Of a DNA stretch of 64,000 nucleotides, positions 1-8,176 are shown in pieces. A program made the translations under genes and the position numbers. Location of the stretch: contig NZ_JGZP01000014.1 in the NCBI RefSeq assembly GCF_000741785.1, positions 124,001 through 188,000 of the forward strand, given 5' to 3'. The stretch's first letter is position 1; every line of letters begins with the position of its first letter. Source of the stretch: Bifidobacterium stellenboschense. Its GTDB lineage: Bacteria; Actinomycetota; Actinomycetes; Actinomycetales; Bifidobacteriaceae. Under the pieces are notes generated by a model that had not been told where the DNA came from, ran no database searches, and was given only the letters and a program-made list of their open reading frames with translations.

Positions 1-1
1 G

Positions 2-409
2 ATCCGCTATGCGGGCATCTCGCGCGTGAACAACGAGCAGATCGACGTGGCGCGTCGGATTCTCGGGAGCAAGCTCGTCGCCGTGCAGAACCAGTTCTCG
101 CCGTCGCACCCCGATCCGGAGCACACGATGGAGCATTGTGCTTCGCTCGGGCTCGACTTTGTCTGCTGGTCGCCGCTCGGCGGGTTCCTCGACCCGTTCG
201 ACAGCCACGCCTACGACCCGTTCCGCGCGGTCGCCGCGGCGCGTGGCATCTCCTACCAGCGGGTAGTGCTCGCATGGGAGCTCACGCGCTACGGCCGGCT
301 GTTCACCATCCCCAGCGCCCGCAACCCGCACGAGATCCGCGACTCCTTCGCCGCGGTCGACCTGCAGTTGTCTGACGAGGAACTGGCGACGCTCGCGGCG
401 TTGGACTGA
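2..409 (+). CDS. Aldo/keto reductase, C-terminal part (5' end outside window)
   Basis: The reading frame is open from the first bases of the window, so only the last ~135 residues are present. They fit the C-terminal half of the aldo/keto reductase TIM barrel, which reduces carbonyls with NADPH in the cytosol. Visible family features are the YAGISR strand, the VQNQFSP segment, the WSPLGGF strand and the IPSARNPHEIRDSFAAVDLQLSDEE-type NADP-binding end, which is typical of the family (broken here into motifs). The catalytic Asp/Tyr/Lys/His lie upstream, outside the window. The gene ends before a long repeat-rich spacer. The substrate cannot be guessed from this fragment. The family call is firm. 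Confidence 0.85.
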   Translation: MRYAGISRVNNEQIDVARRILGSKLVAVQNQFSPSHPDPEHTMEHCASLGLDFVCWSPLGGFLDPFDSHAYDPFRAVAAARGISYQRVVLAWELTRYGRLFTIPSARNPHEIRDSFAAVDLQLSDEELATLAALD

Positions 410-540
410 GGCCCGGTGGCGATGGCTTGGTGACGACCGGGCTAATGGGCGCAGCTGAATGGGTGTGGCATGCTCCTTGCTCCCTGATGTAGGGGGGCTG
501 CCTCGACTCGCGCCGTTGGGGCGTGGGCACCGTGGACTTT

Positions 541-594
541 GCTCCCCCACGGATGTGGGGGGAGCTGTCCGGCCTTCGGCCGGGTTGAGGGGGA
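541..594 (-). repeat. Double-hairpin element, family I
   Basis: Reverse copy: a GGGGGAG/CTCCCCC stem is followed by a GGCC-TTCG-GGCC-like stem and then a GGGGGA tail. It lies just after the aldo/keto reductase gene and could act as its terminator. Confidence 0.7.
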
Positions 595-634
595 ACCGGG
601 CTACGGCCCCTAGACGCATGACCGTTTTCCGTGC

Positions 635-739
635 GAACCTGCATGGTTTGACGGCGAACCTGCATGGCTTTGGTCCAAACCTGCATGGTTCGGACCCGAA
701 CCTGTAGGAATTTGAGCCGAACCTGCGGGGTCGGGCTTG
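635..739 (+). repeat. 21-bp repeat array (intergenic block 1)
   Basis: Five consecutive units start at 635, 656, 677, 698 and 719, exactly 21 bp apart. Each begins close to GAACCTGCATGGTT and ends in a variable GC-rich tail. The core AACC-TGCA-GGTT is nearly self-complementary, so every unit carries a small palindrome on the same face of the helix. The same period and core recur inside two genes (17529-17654, 17868-17993, 39780-39884 and 40314-40460). Confidence 0.9.
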
Positions 740-841
740 GTGGATGGACCTTTCCGGGATGTTGTGCTGATTCAAGAACGGCGGAATTCCGCGGATTATG
801 CGTTGCTCAGTCGAGGGTGATCGCCCTGTCTTCAGGAGGGG

Positions 842-957
842 TGTACGCAGGTTCGCGGAATAAACCTACAGGTTAGGTGCGAAATCCTGCAGGTTGCATC
901 ATGATTTATACAGGTCCCGCTCCAGACCGTGCAGGTTCGGGGAGAACCGTGAGGGTT
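842..957 (+). repeat. 21-bp repeat array (intergenic block 2)
   Basis: Five to six units with the CAGG core at 848, 869, 890, 911 and 932 are exactly 21 bp apart. The best unit has the perfect palindrome CCTGCAGG. Tails differ from unit to unit. It is separated from block 1 by about 100 bp of unrelated sequence. Confidence 0.85.
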
Positions 958-992
958 TCGTCTCGCGCCTGACGTGGGGTTCCGCGTGATTG

Positions 993-1038
993 CCCCCTCA
1001 GTCCGCCTGGCGGCGTCCAGCTCCCCCGCAGGGGGAGC
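993..1038 (+). repeat. Double-hairpin element, family I
   Basis: Begins CCCCCTCAGTC and ends in a CTCCCCC/GGGGGAG stem. The middle stem is imperfect in this copy. It is followed by extra GGGGGGAGC pieces. Confidence 0.7.
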
Positions 1039-1315
1039 GGGGAAGGATTCGCGTCTGCCCGGGGGGGAGCTAGGAAGGAACCGTACCTACACCGAGGGGA
1101 GCTAGGAAGGAACCGCGCTTACCTCCGCAAATAAGAAAACGGCACGAACCATGATTACGAGCTGAACAACCACTGCGCGTACCCCCATACGTCTGCTGTG
1201 ACGTTGTGGGCCCGTAATGCTGTACCTCTTGACTGATTCGTGCCGTCTGAAATTATCGATTGGTGTGTGGGTGAGCCGGCACCGGTGTTCAGCCGCTGCC
1301 GACTACTCGGCTATC

Positions 1316-1453
1316 TCAGCTGTGGGAACGGCTGGTGGCGGTGTACTGGAATGCGCCGTGCACGAGCGCGGCGGTGAAATGCATGCCGCACATGCCGGCC
1401 TCTTCCGCTTCATGCGTGCATCCTGCGATACTGCATAGATTACGAGTCATCAT
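1316..1453 (-). CDS. 45-residue putative zinc-finger peptide
   Basis: This very short gene encodes 45 residues starting MMTRNLC. It has a C-x4-C-x9-C-x2-H arrangement (C7, C12, C22, H25), with the pattern LCxxxGC...GMCGMHF. This resembles the small treble-clef-like zinc-binding segments (CxxxGCxxxAxxxGxCxxH) seen in phage and actinobacterial mini-proteins. The Shine-Dalgarno AAGGGGA sits 3 bases before the first ATG and 6 before the second, so either may be used. It stands alone in a repeat-rich spacer. The residue pattern and the strong ribosome site argue that it is real. Function is unknown. A DNA- or RNA-binding role is only inferred from the metal site. Confidence 0.6.
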   Translation of the reverse strand: MMTRNLCSIAGCTHEAEEAGMCGMHFTAALVHGAFQYTATSRSHS

Positions 1454-1834
1454 GTTCCCCTTCCTTGGGCCTTCAGCTTCCGTGCCGTGGTGGCCGCCAG
1501 CCTCCGTGCCAACGTTTCAGCGTCCAATATACGCTCGATATCGTCCAAAATCTAGGAAAGTGGGTGGTTGTGTAAGCTATGTCACATTTAAATAACGGTT
1601 TTGGGCGTGTCGAGATAGTTTGTCTGCTATTTCGGGTTGTTGGCTGAGGCTTGGCGCAGTGCGTGTCGGCGAGGTTGGGAATTGGGGCGTTGCCGGCGCG
1701 TGTTCGGCGCGTATTTGGCGCGTGCCGGTGGGAGGGGAATCGTCGTCATCCGAGTTGTTTGCGGGGTAAATTGTTGATAGTGAGAGATATATTGGTTGAG
1801 AAAATGGGTGAAGTGCGCAAGGAAAGGGACGACG
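1454..1834. other. Spacer upstream of the MarR gene
   Basis: No gene seen. The last 80 bases are AT-rich and likely carry the marR promoter and operator. The sequence GATAGTGAGAG around 1776-1786 resembles the palindrome before the downstream ABC genes (2407-2419). Confidence 0.5.
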
Positions 1835-2314
1835 ATGGGGTTTGAGGAAGAAGCAGTGGAGGAGCTGTACTCCAAAGTGTGGAGTCATCGGTCCGCGATG
1901 CAGCGCGAACTCAACCGCGGCGCCCACGGCGAGGTCTTCGCACTCCGCCAGCTCGCCTTCCACGGAGAGATGACGCCGTCGAAGCTGGCCGAATTGCTGC
2001 GGGTAAGCTCCGGGCGGGTTTCGTCGGTGCTGTCGTCGTTGGAGAAGAAGGGATTCGTCACGCGCAAGCCCGATCCGGACGACCGTCGCGTGGTGCGCGT
2101 CGCGCTCACCGACGCCGGGCGTGCGGAGATCGAGTGCGACATGGAGAAGATGCGTTCGGCCGTGCGCTGGATCTTCTCGCAGATGGGGGAGCGGCGCACG
2201 CGCGAATTCGTCGAGCTGATGCGCGAGTTCATGACGTACATGTCGATCTGCAACCCCGGTGGGCCGAGGCCCACGCCGGAAGAGGTGCGCAAGGCGTTCG
2301 AAGAGAACGAGTAG
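1835..2314 (+). CDS. MarR-family transcriptional regulator
   Basis: 159 residues, the usual MarR length. The winged helix-turn-helix covers about residues 45-100: a TPSKLAELLRVSSGRVSSVL recognition helix region, then the wing with the conserved DPDDRRVVRVALT block. Dimerisation helices lie at both ends. The ATG at 1835 is chosen because GGAAAGGGA precedes it. An upstream TTG at 1796 would add 13 basic residues without a ribosome site. The gene precedes two ABC exporter genes on the same strand, so it is most likely their ligand-responsive repressor, controlling drug or metabolite efflux. The regulatory link is inferred from position and from a shared AT-rich palindrome. The inducing ligand is unknown. 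Confidence 0.9.
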   Translation: MGFEEEAVEELYSKVWSHRSAMQRELNRGAHGEVFALRQLAFHGEMTPSKLAELLRVSSGRVSSVLSSLEKKGFVTRKPDPDDRRVVRVALTDAGRAEIECDMEKMRSAVRWIFSQMGERRTREFVELMREFMTYMSICNPGGPRPTPEEVRKAFEENE

Positions 2315-2406
2315 GGCGCCCATCCGCCCCCCCCCCCGTTGCCCCGTCTTTCCGCCCGCTTCCGTGCGATGCGGTGTAGGGGACACGCCGTTGGGTTTGG
2401 AAATAT

Positions 2407-2419
2407 CTTATAGTGTAAG
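2407..2419. promoter_or_regulatory. Possible MarR operator upstream of ABC genes
   Basis: CTTATAGTGTAAG is an inverted repeat (CTTA..TAAG) in the only AT-rich part of this spacer. A related TAGTG-containing sequence lies upstream of marR. Assignment to MarR is inference from position. Confidence 0.35.
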
Positions 2420-2463
2420 TAATTTATGAGGCAAAGATAAATCAATCGGTCGGTGCCGGTGAC

Positions 2464-2509
2464 ACCCCCTCAGTCCGCTTCGCGGACAGCTCCCCCCTCA
2501 AGGGGGAGC
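2464..2509 (+). repeat. Double-hairpin element, family I
   Basis: A clean copy: CCCCCTCAGTCC, stem GTCCGC-TTC-GCGGAC, then AGCTCCCCCCTCAAGGGGGAGC. Confidence 0.85.
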
Positions 2510-2611
2510 AGAGATTGAGAAGTGCGACGCCAAGTCCAGCGTGACGGACGGCTTTCCCTCAAGGGGGAGCAGAGTGCGGGGTGGCGGTATGCCTCCTTCG
2601 CTCGGCGGTGG

Positions 2612-2656
2612 TCTCTCCCCCGGCGCTTCGCGCCACCTCCCTCGTCAGAGGGAGGC
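2612..2656 (+). repeat. Double-hairpin element, family II
   Basis: A CTCTCCCCC lead is followed by stem GGCGC-TTC-GCGCC and then stem CCTCCCTCGTCAGAGGGAGG. Same architecture as family I with different sequence. A second stem alone recurs at about 2695-2714. Confidence 0.75.
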
Positions 2657-2783
2657 TGCTTCTCATCGAGATGAGGTGGGGAGAGTGCCGGCTGTCTCCC
2701 TCGTCGGAGGGAGGCCGAGGCGCGGACTCACCGAGCCGTGGCCGCCGATTGTGTTGTCAGTCAGATAAGGGGAATTGCAGATC

Positions 2784-4841
2784 ATGTTTCGTGTGATGAG
2801 ATATCTATCCAAGGGGGAGGTCGGGCAGATGCTCGTCGCCCTCGTGACCATCGTGGGGCAGGTCTTCTTCGACCTGAAGCTGCCCGACTACATGTCCGAC
2901 ATCACCACGCTCGTCGAAACGCCGGGCAGCGAGATGGAGGACATCTGGATCGCCGGCGGCAAGATGCTGCTCGTCTCGCTCGGTTCGGTCGCCTGCGCCG
3001 TCGTCACCGGCTTCATCGCCGCGCGCGTCGCCGCCAGCTTCGGCCAGCGTCTGCGCTCGCTCGAATTCGCGAAGGTCGAATCGTTCGGCCCGGCGGAGAT
3101 GAGCCGCTTCTCGACCGCGAGCCTCATCACCCGCTCCACCAACGACATCACGCAGATCCAGATGTTCATCACGATGGGCCTGCAGCTCATCGTCAAATCG
3201 CCGATCATGGCCGTGTGGGCCATCGCGAAGATCGCCGGCGACGGCTTCGAATGGACGCTCGCCACCGGCATCGCCGTGGTCGTCCTGCTCGTCGCCATCG
3301 TCGTCCTCATGGCGATGGTCATGCCGAAATTCAAGGCCATGCAAGCCCTCACCGACGACATCAACCTCGTCGCCCGCGAAAACCTCACCGGCCTGCGCGT
3401 GGTGCGCGCCTACAACGCCGAGGACTACCAGGAAGCCAAGTTCACCAAGGCGAACAAAGCCCTCACCGACACGCAGCTGTTCACCAACCGCGCGATGGCC
3501 GTCATGATGCCGCTGATGAACACCGTGATGAACGGCCTCATGCTCGCCGTCTACTGGATCGGCGCCTACCTGATCGACGCGGCCGCCCTCACCGACAAGC
3601 TCACCGTGTTCTCCAACATGGTCGTCTTCTCCAGCTACTCCGTGCAGGTCATCATGAGCTTCCTCCTGATGAGCATGGTGTTCGTGCTCTGGCCGCGCGC
3701 CGACGTGTCCGCGCAGCGCGTCATGGAAGTCCTCGACACCGACCCGCTCGTCACAGACGGTGCGGACACGCCCGCCGACGTGACGCGCCTCGGCCAAGAC
3801 GCGCACGGCGTCGTCGAATTCCGCGACGTGAGCTTCACCTACCCGGATTCGCGCGAACCGATCCTCGAACACGTCACGTTCACGGCGAAACAAGGGCAGA
3901 CGGTCGCGTTCATCGGCTCCACCGGCTCCGGCAAGTCGTCGCTCATCAACCTCGTCCCGCGTTTCTACGACGTGTCCGCCGGTCAGGTGCTCGTCGACGG
4001 CGTCGACGTGCGCGACTGGAACGTGACCGACCTGCGCGACCGCATCGGCTACGTGCCGCAGAAATCCGTGCTGTTCAAAGGCACCGTCGCGAGCAACATC
4101 GCGTACGGCGATGATGGGCGTATGGCGGCGGGACACGGCGACGCGTCGTGCGCTGGTACCGCCGGTGTGCGGGCGGCGGCTGGCGCCGCCGAACCACCCT
4201 CCGGCGCTTCGCGCCACCTCCCGCCAGCGGGAGGCAGTGGAATGGGCGGTCGTTCTCTCCCGCCAGCGGGAGGCGGTGGGATGGACGGTCGGTCCCTTCC
4301 ACTGGCGGGAGGCAGTGAGGCGGGCACCGTCGCCGGCGACGCGGCTTCCGGCCCCCGCCGGCGGGGACTGTCCGCGACGCGGACTGGGGGTGGTCCCCGG
4401 AACCAGACCGTCGATATGGCTCGGGTCAGGGCTGCGGCGGACGTGGCGCAGGCCACGGAATTCGTCTCGCGGATGGACGGTGGATTCGACGCAGCCATCG
4501 CACAGGGCGGCTCCAACGTGTCCGGCGGACAGAAGCAGCGACTCTCCATCGCACGTGCCGTCTACCGCAATCCGGAAATCCTCATCTTCGACGACTCGTT
4601 CAGCGCGCTCGACTTCAAAACCGACCGCGAAGTGCGCGACGCGCTCGCGACCCATGCGAAAGGCGCGACCAAGCTGATCGTCGCGCAACGCATCGGCACG
4701 ATCATGAACGCGGACCGGATCGTCGTGCTCGACGACGGCAAGGTCGTCGGTCAGGGCACGCATCGCGAACTGCTGAAGGACTGCGACGTGTACAGGCAGA
4801 TCGCCGAATCCCAGCTCAGCCAGACCGAGCTGACGGCGTGA
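2784..4841 (+). CDS. ABC exporter half-transporter A, degenerate ATP site, with a repeat-encoded insertion
   Basis: 685 residues; relatives are near 580. N-terminal six-helix exporter domain (about residues 10-310), then the ATPase: Walker A GSTGSGKSS near 378, signature SGGQKQR near 578, Walker B ILIFDDSFSALD near 600. The catalytic Glu after Walker B is Asp, as in the non-hydrolysing subunit of heterodimeric exporters. About 100 extra residues lie between SNIAYGDDG and ARVRAAADVAQ (nt ~4112-4415), where the helical subdomain should be continuous. That DNA is a family II element facing a family I element plus two lone hairpins, all kept in frame. ATG 2784 has AGGGGA ten bases upstream; TTG 2775 is worse placed. 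The partner is encoded next at 5178. Whether the insertion permits function is unknown. Confidence 0.88.
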   Translation: MFRVMRYLSKGEVGQMLVALVTIVGQVFFDLKLPDYMSDITTLVETPGSEMEDIWIAGGKMLLVSLGSVACAVVTGFIAARVAASFGQRLRSLEFAKVESFGPAEMSRFSTASLITRSTNDITQIQMFITMGLQLIVKSPIMAVWAIAKIAGDGFEWTLATGIAVVVLLVAIVVLMAMVMPKFKAMQALTDDINLVARENLTGLRVVRAYNAEDYQEAKFTKANKALTDTQLFTNRAMAVMMPLMNTVMNGLMLAVYWIGAYLIDAAALTDKLTVFSNMVVFSSYSVQVIMSFLLMSMVFVLWPRADVSAQRVMEVLDTDPLVTDGADTPADVTRLGQDAHGVVEFRDVSFTYPDSREPILEHVTFTAKQGQTVAFIGSTGSGKSSLINLVPRFYDVSAGQVLVDGVDVRDWNVTDLRDRIGYVPQKSVLFKGTVASNIAYGDDGRMAAGHGDASCAGTAGVRAAAGAAEPPSGASRHLPPAGGSGMGGRSLPPAGGGGMDGRSLPLAGGSEAGTVAGDAASGPRRRGLSATRTGGGPRNQTVDMARVRAAADVAQATEFVSRMDGGFDAAIAQGGSNVSGGQKQRLSIARAVYRNPEILIFDDSFSALDFKTDREVRDALATHAKGATKLIVAQRIGTIMNADRIVVLDDGKVVGQGTHRELLKDCDVYRQIAESQLSQTELTA
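4193..4397. repeat. Double-hairpin elements inside the ABC gene
   Basis: Family II element at 4193-4243 (stem GGCGC-TTC-GCGCC, then CCTCCCGCCAGCGGGAGG), two further CTCCCGCCAGCGGGAGG-like hairpins (about 4256-4272 and 4297-4314), then a reverse family I element at 4353-4397. Translated in frame they give PPSGASRHLPPAGG and related Gly/Pro-rich peptide. Confidence 0.85.
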
Positions 4842-5177
4842 GAGGCGGGCGGCCGTGACCTCCAGTCACCCCCTCAGTCGCGCAGAGCGCGACAGCTCCC
4901 CCTGAAGGGGGAGCAAGGAAAGAGGGAACCTGCGCCCCCTTTAGGGGGAGCGGGGAAAGAGGATTGCGCCCCCTTTAGGGGGAGCTGGCCGGCCGGAGGC
5001 CGGACTGAGGGGGTGCCTCGGCGGCAGCCGCTTTATATAGCGGTATCGGCCTTCGGCCGATTCGATTTGCCCGCGGCCTGCTGGCCGCTCGGGTCTCTCC
5101 CTCCGTCATCGCTTCGCGATGACACCTCCCTCATCAGAGGGAGGCTAGACGACAGACTTTGTGAAAGGAATGGAATA
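4842..5177. repeat. Repeat-filled spacer between the two ABC genes
   Basis: Contains a family I element (4869-4914), two GCCCCCTTTAGGGGGAGC hairpins, a reverse family I element (4968-5015) and a family II element (5094-5146). The 336 bases between co-directional partner genes are unusually long and consist almost wholly of these elements. Confidence 0.8.
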
Positions 5178-7019
5178 ATGCCAGGACCTATGGGACATGG
5201 CGGGCCGGGGCGCGGTGCCGTCGAGAAACCGCAGAACTTCGGGGAGGTGATGGGCAAGCTCGTGCGGTATTGCAGGAGCTACATCCCCGTCATCATCATC
5301 GCGCTCGTGCTCGGCGCGACCGGAACGATCTTCCAGATCATCGGACCGGACAAACTCAAGGACATGACCAACGAGCTCGTCAAGGGCCTGCCCGCGATGG
5401 TCCACGGCCGTCCGGTCATGGGTGCCGTCGACTTCGACGCGGTCTCGCGCATCGGATTCACGCTCGTCGCACTGTACGTCGGGTACGCGGTGTTGAGCTA
5501 CGTGCAGAGCTGGCTGATGGCGAACGTCACCCAGCGCACCGCCCAGCGCCTGCGCGAATCGATCTCGCAGAAGATCAACAAGCTCCCATTGAGCTACTTC
5601 GACAAAGTCAGCTACGGCGACGTGTTGAGCCGCATCACCAACGACGTCGACGCGATCGGCCAGACGCTCGGTCAGTCGCTCGGCTCGCTCATCACGTCCG
5701 TCACGCTGTTCGTCGGCGCACTCGTCATGATGTTCTACAACAACGTCATCATGACCCTGTGCGCGATCGGCGCGAGCCTCGTCGGCCTCGTGCTGATGAT
5801 GGCGATCATGAAGGCGTCGCAACGCTACTTCACCCGCCAGCAGGTCGCGCTCGGCCAAGTCAACGGCCACGTCGAGGAAATGTACTCCGGACACCTCATC
5901 GTCAAGGCGTACAACGGCGAGGCCGCCGCGATCCGCGACTTCGAACGCTACAACGCGGACCTCTACGACTCCGGCTGGAAGTCGCAGTTCCTCTCCGGAC
6001 TGATGATGCCGCTCATGCAGTTCATCGGCAACTTCGGCTACGTCGTCGTGTGCGTCGTCGGCGCGGCGCTCGCGATGAACGGCGACATCGAATTCGGCGT
6101 CATCGTCGCGTTCATGATGTACATCCGACTGTTCACGCAACCACTCTCGCAGTTCGCGCAGGCGTTCCAGAACCTGCAACGCTGCGCCGCCGCATCCGAG
6201 CGCGTGTTCGGCTTCCTCGAAGAGCCGGAGATGACCGACGAAAGCGCGAAACCGGCGCTGCTCGGCGCTCGCGCCGACGCGCCGGTACGCGGCGACGTGA
6301 CGTTCGACCACGTGCGCTTCGAATACGAACCCGGCAAGCCGATCATCAACGATTTCAGCGCCGACGTGAAGGCCGGACAGAAGGTCGCGATCGTCGGGCC
6401 GACCGGCGCGGGCAAAACCACCATGGTCAACCTGCTCATGCGCTTCTACGACATCGCCGGCGGGCGGATCGCGATCGACGGCGTCGACACGGCGAGCGTG
6501 CCGCGCTGGAACGTGCACGAACAGTTCTCGATGGTATTGCAGGACACGTGGGTGTTCCACGGGACCGTGCGCGAGAACATCGCGTACTCGAAGCCGGGCG
6601 TGACCGACGAACAGATCCGCGAGGCGTGCCGGGCGGTGGGGCTCGACCACTACATCATGTCGCTGCCCGACGGGTACGACACGGTGCTCGACGAGAACAC
6701 GTCGCTGTCCGCCGGGCAGAAGCAGCTCCTCACCATCGCGCGCGCGATGGTGCAGGACGCGCCGATCCTGATCCTGGACGAGGCGACCTCGTCCGTGGAC
6801 ACGCGCACCGAGGAGCTGATCCAGAAGGCCATGGACGCGCTCACCGTGGGGCGCACGTCGTTCGTGATCGCGCACCGGCTTTCGACGATCCGCGACGCCG
6901 ACATGATTCTCGTGATGAACCACGGCGACGTGATCGAACGCGGCACGCACGAGGAGCTGCTCAAGGCCGGCGGGTTCTACGCGGACCTGTACAACAGCCA
7001 GTTCGCGCCGGTGGCGTGA
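5178..7019 (+). CDS. ABC exporter half-transporter B, canonical ATP site
   Basis: 613 residues. A short Gly/Pro-rich lead (MPGPMGHGGPGRG) precedes a six-helix exporter domain and the ATPase. Walker A is GPTGAGKTT (about residue 407), the signature LSAGQKQ (about 509), and Walker B ILILDEATSSVD (about 531) has the catalytic Glu; the switch His is in FVIAHRLSTI. This is the hydrolysing partner of the preceding half-transporter, giving a heterodimeric multidrug/lipid-type exporter in the membrane. ATG 5178 follows GAAAGGAATGGAAT. Longer starts run through the repeat elements and are rejected. The MarR regulator upstream suggests control by a small molecule. The exported substrate is not predictable from sequence. 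Confidence 0.92.
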   Translation: MPGPMGHGGPGRGAVEKPQNFGEVMGKLVRYCRSYIPVIIIALVLGATGTIFQIIGPDKLKDMTNELVKGLPAMVHGRPVMGAVDFDAVSRIGFTLVALYVGYAVLSYVQSWLMANVTQRTAQRLRESISQKINKLPLSYFDKVSYGDVLSRITNDVDAIGQTLGQSLGSLITSVTLFVGALVMMFYNNVIMTLCAIGASLVGLVLMMAIMKASQRYFTRQQVALGQVNGHVEEMYSGHLIVKAYNGEAAAIRDFERYNADLYDSGWKSQFLSGLMMPLMQFIGNFGYVVVCVVGAALAMNGDIEFGVIVAFMMYIRLFTQPLSQFAQAFQNLQRCAAASERVFGFLEEPEMTDESAKPALLGARADAPVRGDVTFDHVRFEYEPGKPIINDFSADVKAGQKVAIVGPTGAGKTTMVNLLMRFYDIAGGRIAIDGVDTASVPRWNVHEQFSMVLQDTWVFHGTVRENIAYSKPGVTDEQIREACRAVGLDHYIMSLPDGYDTVLDENTSLSAGQKQLLTIARAMVQDAPILILDEATSSVDTRTEELIQKAMDALTVGRTSFVIAHRLSTIRDADMILVMNHGDVIERGTHEELLKAGGFYADLYNSQFAPVA

Positions 7020-7055
7020 GATTGGCGGGGCGGGTCGCCTGATGACGGAGCGTCC

Positions 7056-7083
7056 GGTGCGTCGCCGCTTGCAGCGACGCACC
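7056..7083 (+). terminator. Hairpin after the ABC operon
   Basis: Perfect ten-base stem GGTGCGTCGC / GCGACGCACC with an eight-base loop, 37 bases after the stop codon. No long T-run follows. Confidence 0.6.
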
Positions 7084-7162
7084 TTCGTACGCCTTTGCGG
7101 GGCGCGCCTTGCGGACATACGCGTCAGGTGCTTCGCGCGAGGATAGCCTGAGGATGGCGGAA

Positions 7163-8176
7163 TCAGGCGTAGATGTTGCGGGGGCGCATGTCCTCCGGAA
7201 GGCCTTCGAGCAGGGTCTGGACGGAACCCTCCTCGAAGACGGAACGGATGCCGGCGGCCAGCAGCGGCGCGACCGACAGAACCGTCATGTTCGGCAGGCG
7301 CTTCTCCTCCGGCACCGGCACCGTGTCCATCAGGACGATTTCGCGCGCGCCGCACTGTGACAGGCGCTCGACGGCCGGACCGGACAGCAGTCCATGCGTC
7401 GCGACCAGCGTGACCGAGCGCGCGCCGGCGCCGCGCAGGGCGTGCACCGCCTCGCAGATCGTGCCGGCCGTGTCGATCATGTCGTCGACGACCACGCAGT
7501 CGCGGTCGAGCACGTCGCCGATGATGCCGTGCGCGACGGCATGGTTCGGGCGCGTCGTGTCGCGCGTCTTGTGGATGAACGCGAGCGGCAGGTTGCCGAG
7601 CTTCGCCGCCCAACGCTCCGACACCTTGATGCGGCCCGCGTCCGGCGAGACGATCGTCGTGTTCTCAAGCGGCAGATGATTGTGCACGTAGTCGATGAGC
7701 ACCGGCGTGGCGGTCAGATGATCGACCGGCGCGTTGAAGAAGCCCTGCTCCTGGGAGGCGTGCAGGTCGACCGTCATGATGCGGTCGGCACCGGCCGTGC
7801 GGAACAGATCGTAGATGAGACGCGCGGTGATCGGCTCGCGGCCCTGATGCTTCTTGTCCTGACGGGAGTAGCCCATGAACGGCGCGACCACGGTGATCGT
7901 GCGGGCGGAGGCGCGCTTCAGGGCATCGATCATGATGAGCTGCTCCATGATCCACTTGTTGATCTTGCCGGAATGGCATTGCAGCACGAACACGTCGGCG
8001 CCGCGCACCGGCTCGGTGAACCGCACGTACATCTCGCCGTTCGCGAAATCGTAGGCGGTGGTCTCCAACACCTTCGTGCCCAGACATGCGGCGACCTGAT
8101 CGGCCAGTTCGGGGTAGGCGCGGCCGGTGACCACCGCCATACGCTTGTCCGGAGTGCCTTCGAGCAGCGACGTCAT
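7163..8176 (-). CDS. prs: Ribose-phosphate pyrophosphokinase
   Basis: 337 residues, the normal length. It makes phosphoribosyl pyrophosphate from ribose 5-phosphate and ATP for nucleotide, His and Trp synthesis in the cytosol. Family features are the FANGEMYVRF flexible/substrate region, QCHSGKINKWIME in place of the usual QS-rich strand, GYSRQDKKHQGREPITA (catalytic and ATP-binding loop), HASQEQGFF, and the PRPP-binding DDMIDTAGTICEAV. The start ATG at 8176 is chosen by alignment to the family. The reading frame extends 34 residues further upstream, but that part is unlike Prs. The Shine-Dalgarno is moderate (AAAGGACGGGT). The gene stands alone between convergent ABC genes and an upstream co-directional membrane protein gene. 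Confidence 0.95.
   Translation of the reverse strand: MTSLLEGTPDKRMAVVTGRAYPELADQVAACLGTKVLETTAYDFANGEMYVRFTEPVRGADVFVLQCHSGKINKWIMEQLIMIDALKRASARTITVVAPFMGYSRQDKKHQGREPITARLIYDLFRTAGADRIMTVDLHASQEQGFFNAPVDHLTATPVLIDYVHNHLPLENTTIVSPDAGRIKVSERWAAKLGNLPLAFIHKTRDTTRPNHAVAHGIIGDVLDRDCVVVDDMIDTAGTICEAVHALRGAGARSVTLVATHGLLSGPAVERLSQCGAREIVLMDTVPVPEEKRLPNMTVLSVAPLLAAGIRSVFEEGSVQTLLEGLPEDMRPRNIYA

Larger units (their letters stand above)
410..1315. other. Gene-free, repeat-rich spacer
   Basis: No credible gene is visible here. The stretch holds an inverted copy of the double-hairpin element (541-594), two blocks of 21-bp repeats (635-739 and 842-957), another double-hairpin copy (993-1038) and several short G-rich copies of its second stem (about 1057-1105). 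The open frames on both strands are low-complexity reads of these repeats. Confidence 0.7.
2315..2783. other. Spacer with repeats and probable ABC promoter
   Basis: Holds a run of C at 2328-2337, the AT-rich promoter area 2395-2450, a family I element (2464-2509), a partial copy (2552-2575) and a family II element (2612-2656) with a second half-copy near 2694-2714. No gene. Confidence 0.6.

Noticed and set aside
635..957. CRISPR array
   Set aside because: The 21-bp units have no ~30-bp repeats with unique spacers of constant length, and no cas genes are near; the unit is core plus short variable tail.
2805..4763. Long minus-strand open frame opposite the ABC exporter gene
   Set aside because: His/Asp/Val/Gly-rich shadow of a high-GC gene in another frame; no motif and no ribosome site.
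5145..7613. 822-codon minus-strand frame across ABC gene B and the end of prs
   Set aside because: Shadow frame with biased composition; it overlaps two well-supported genes.
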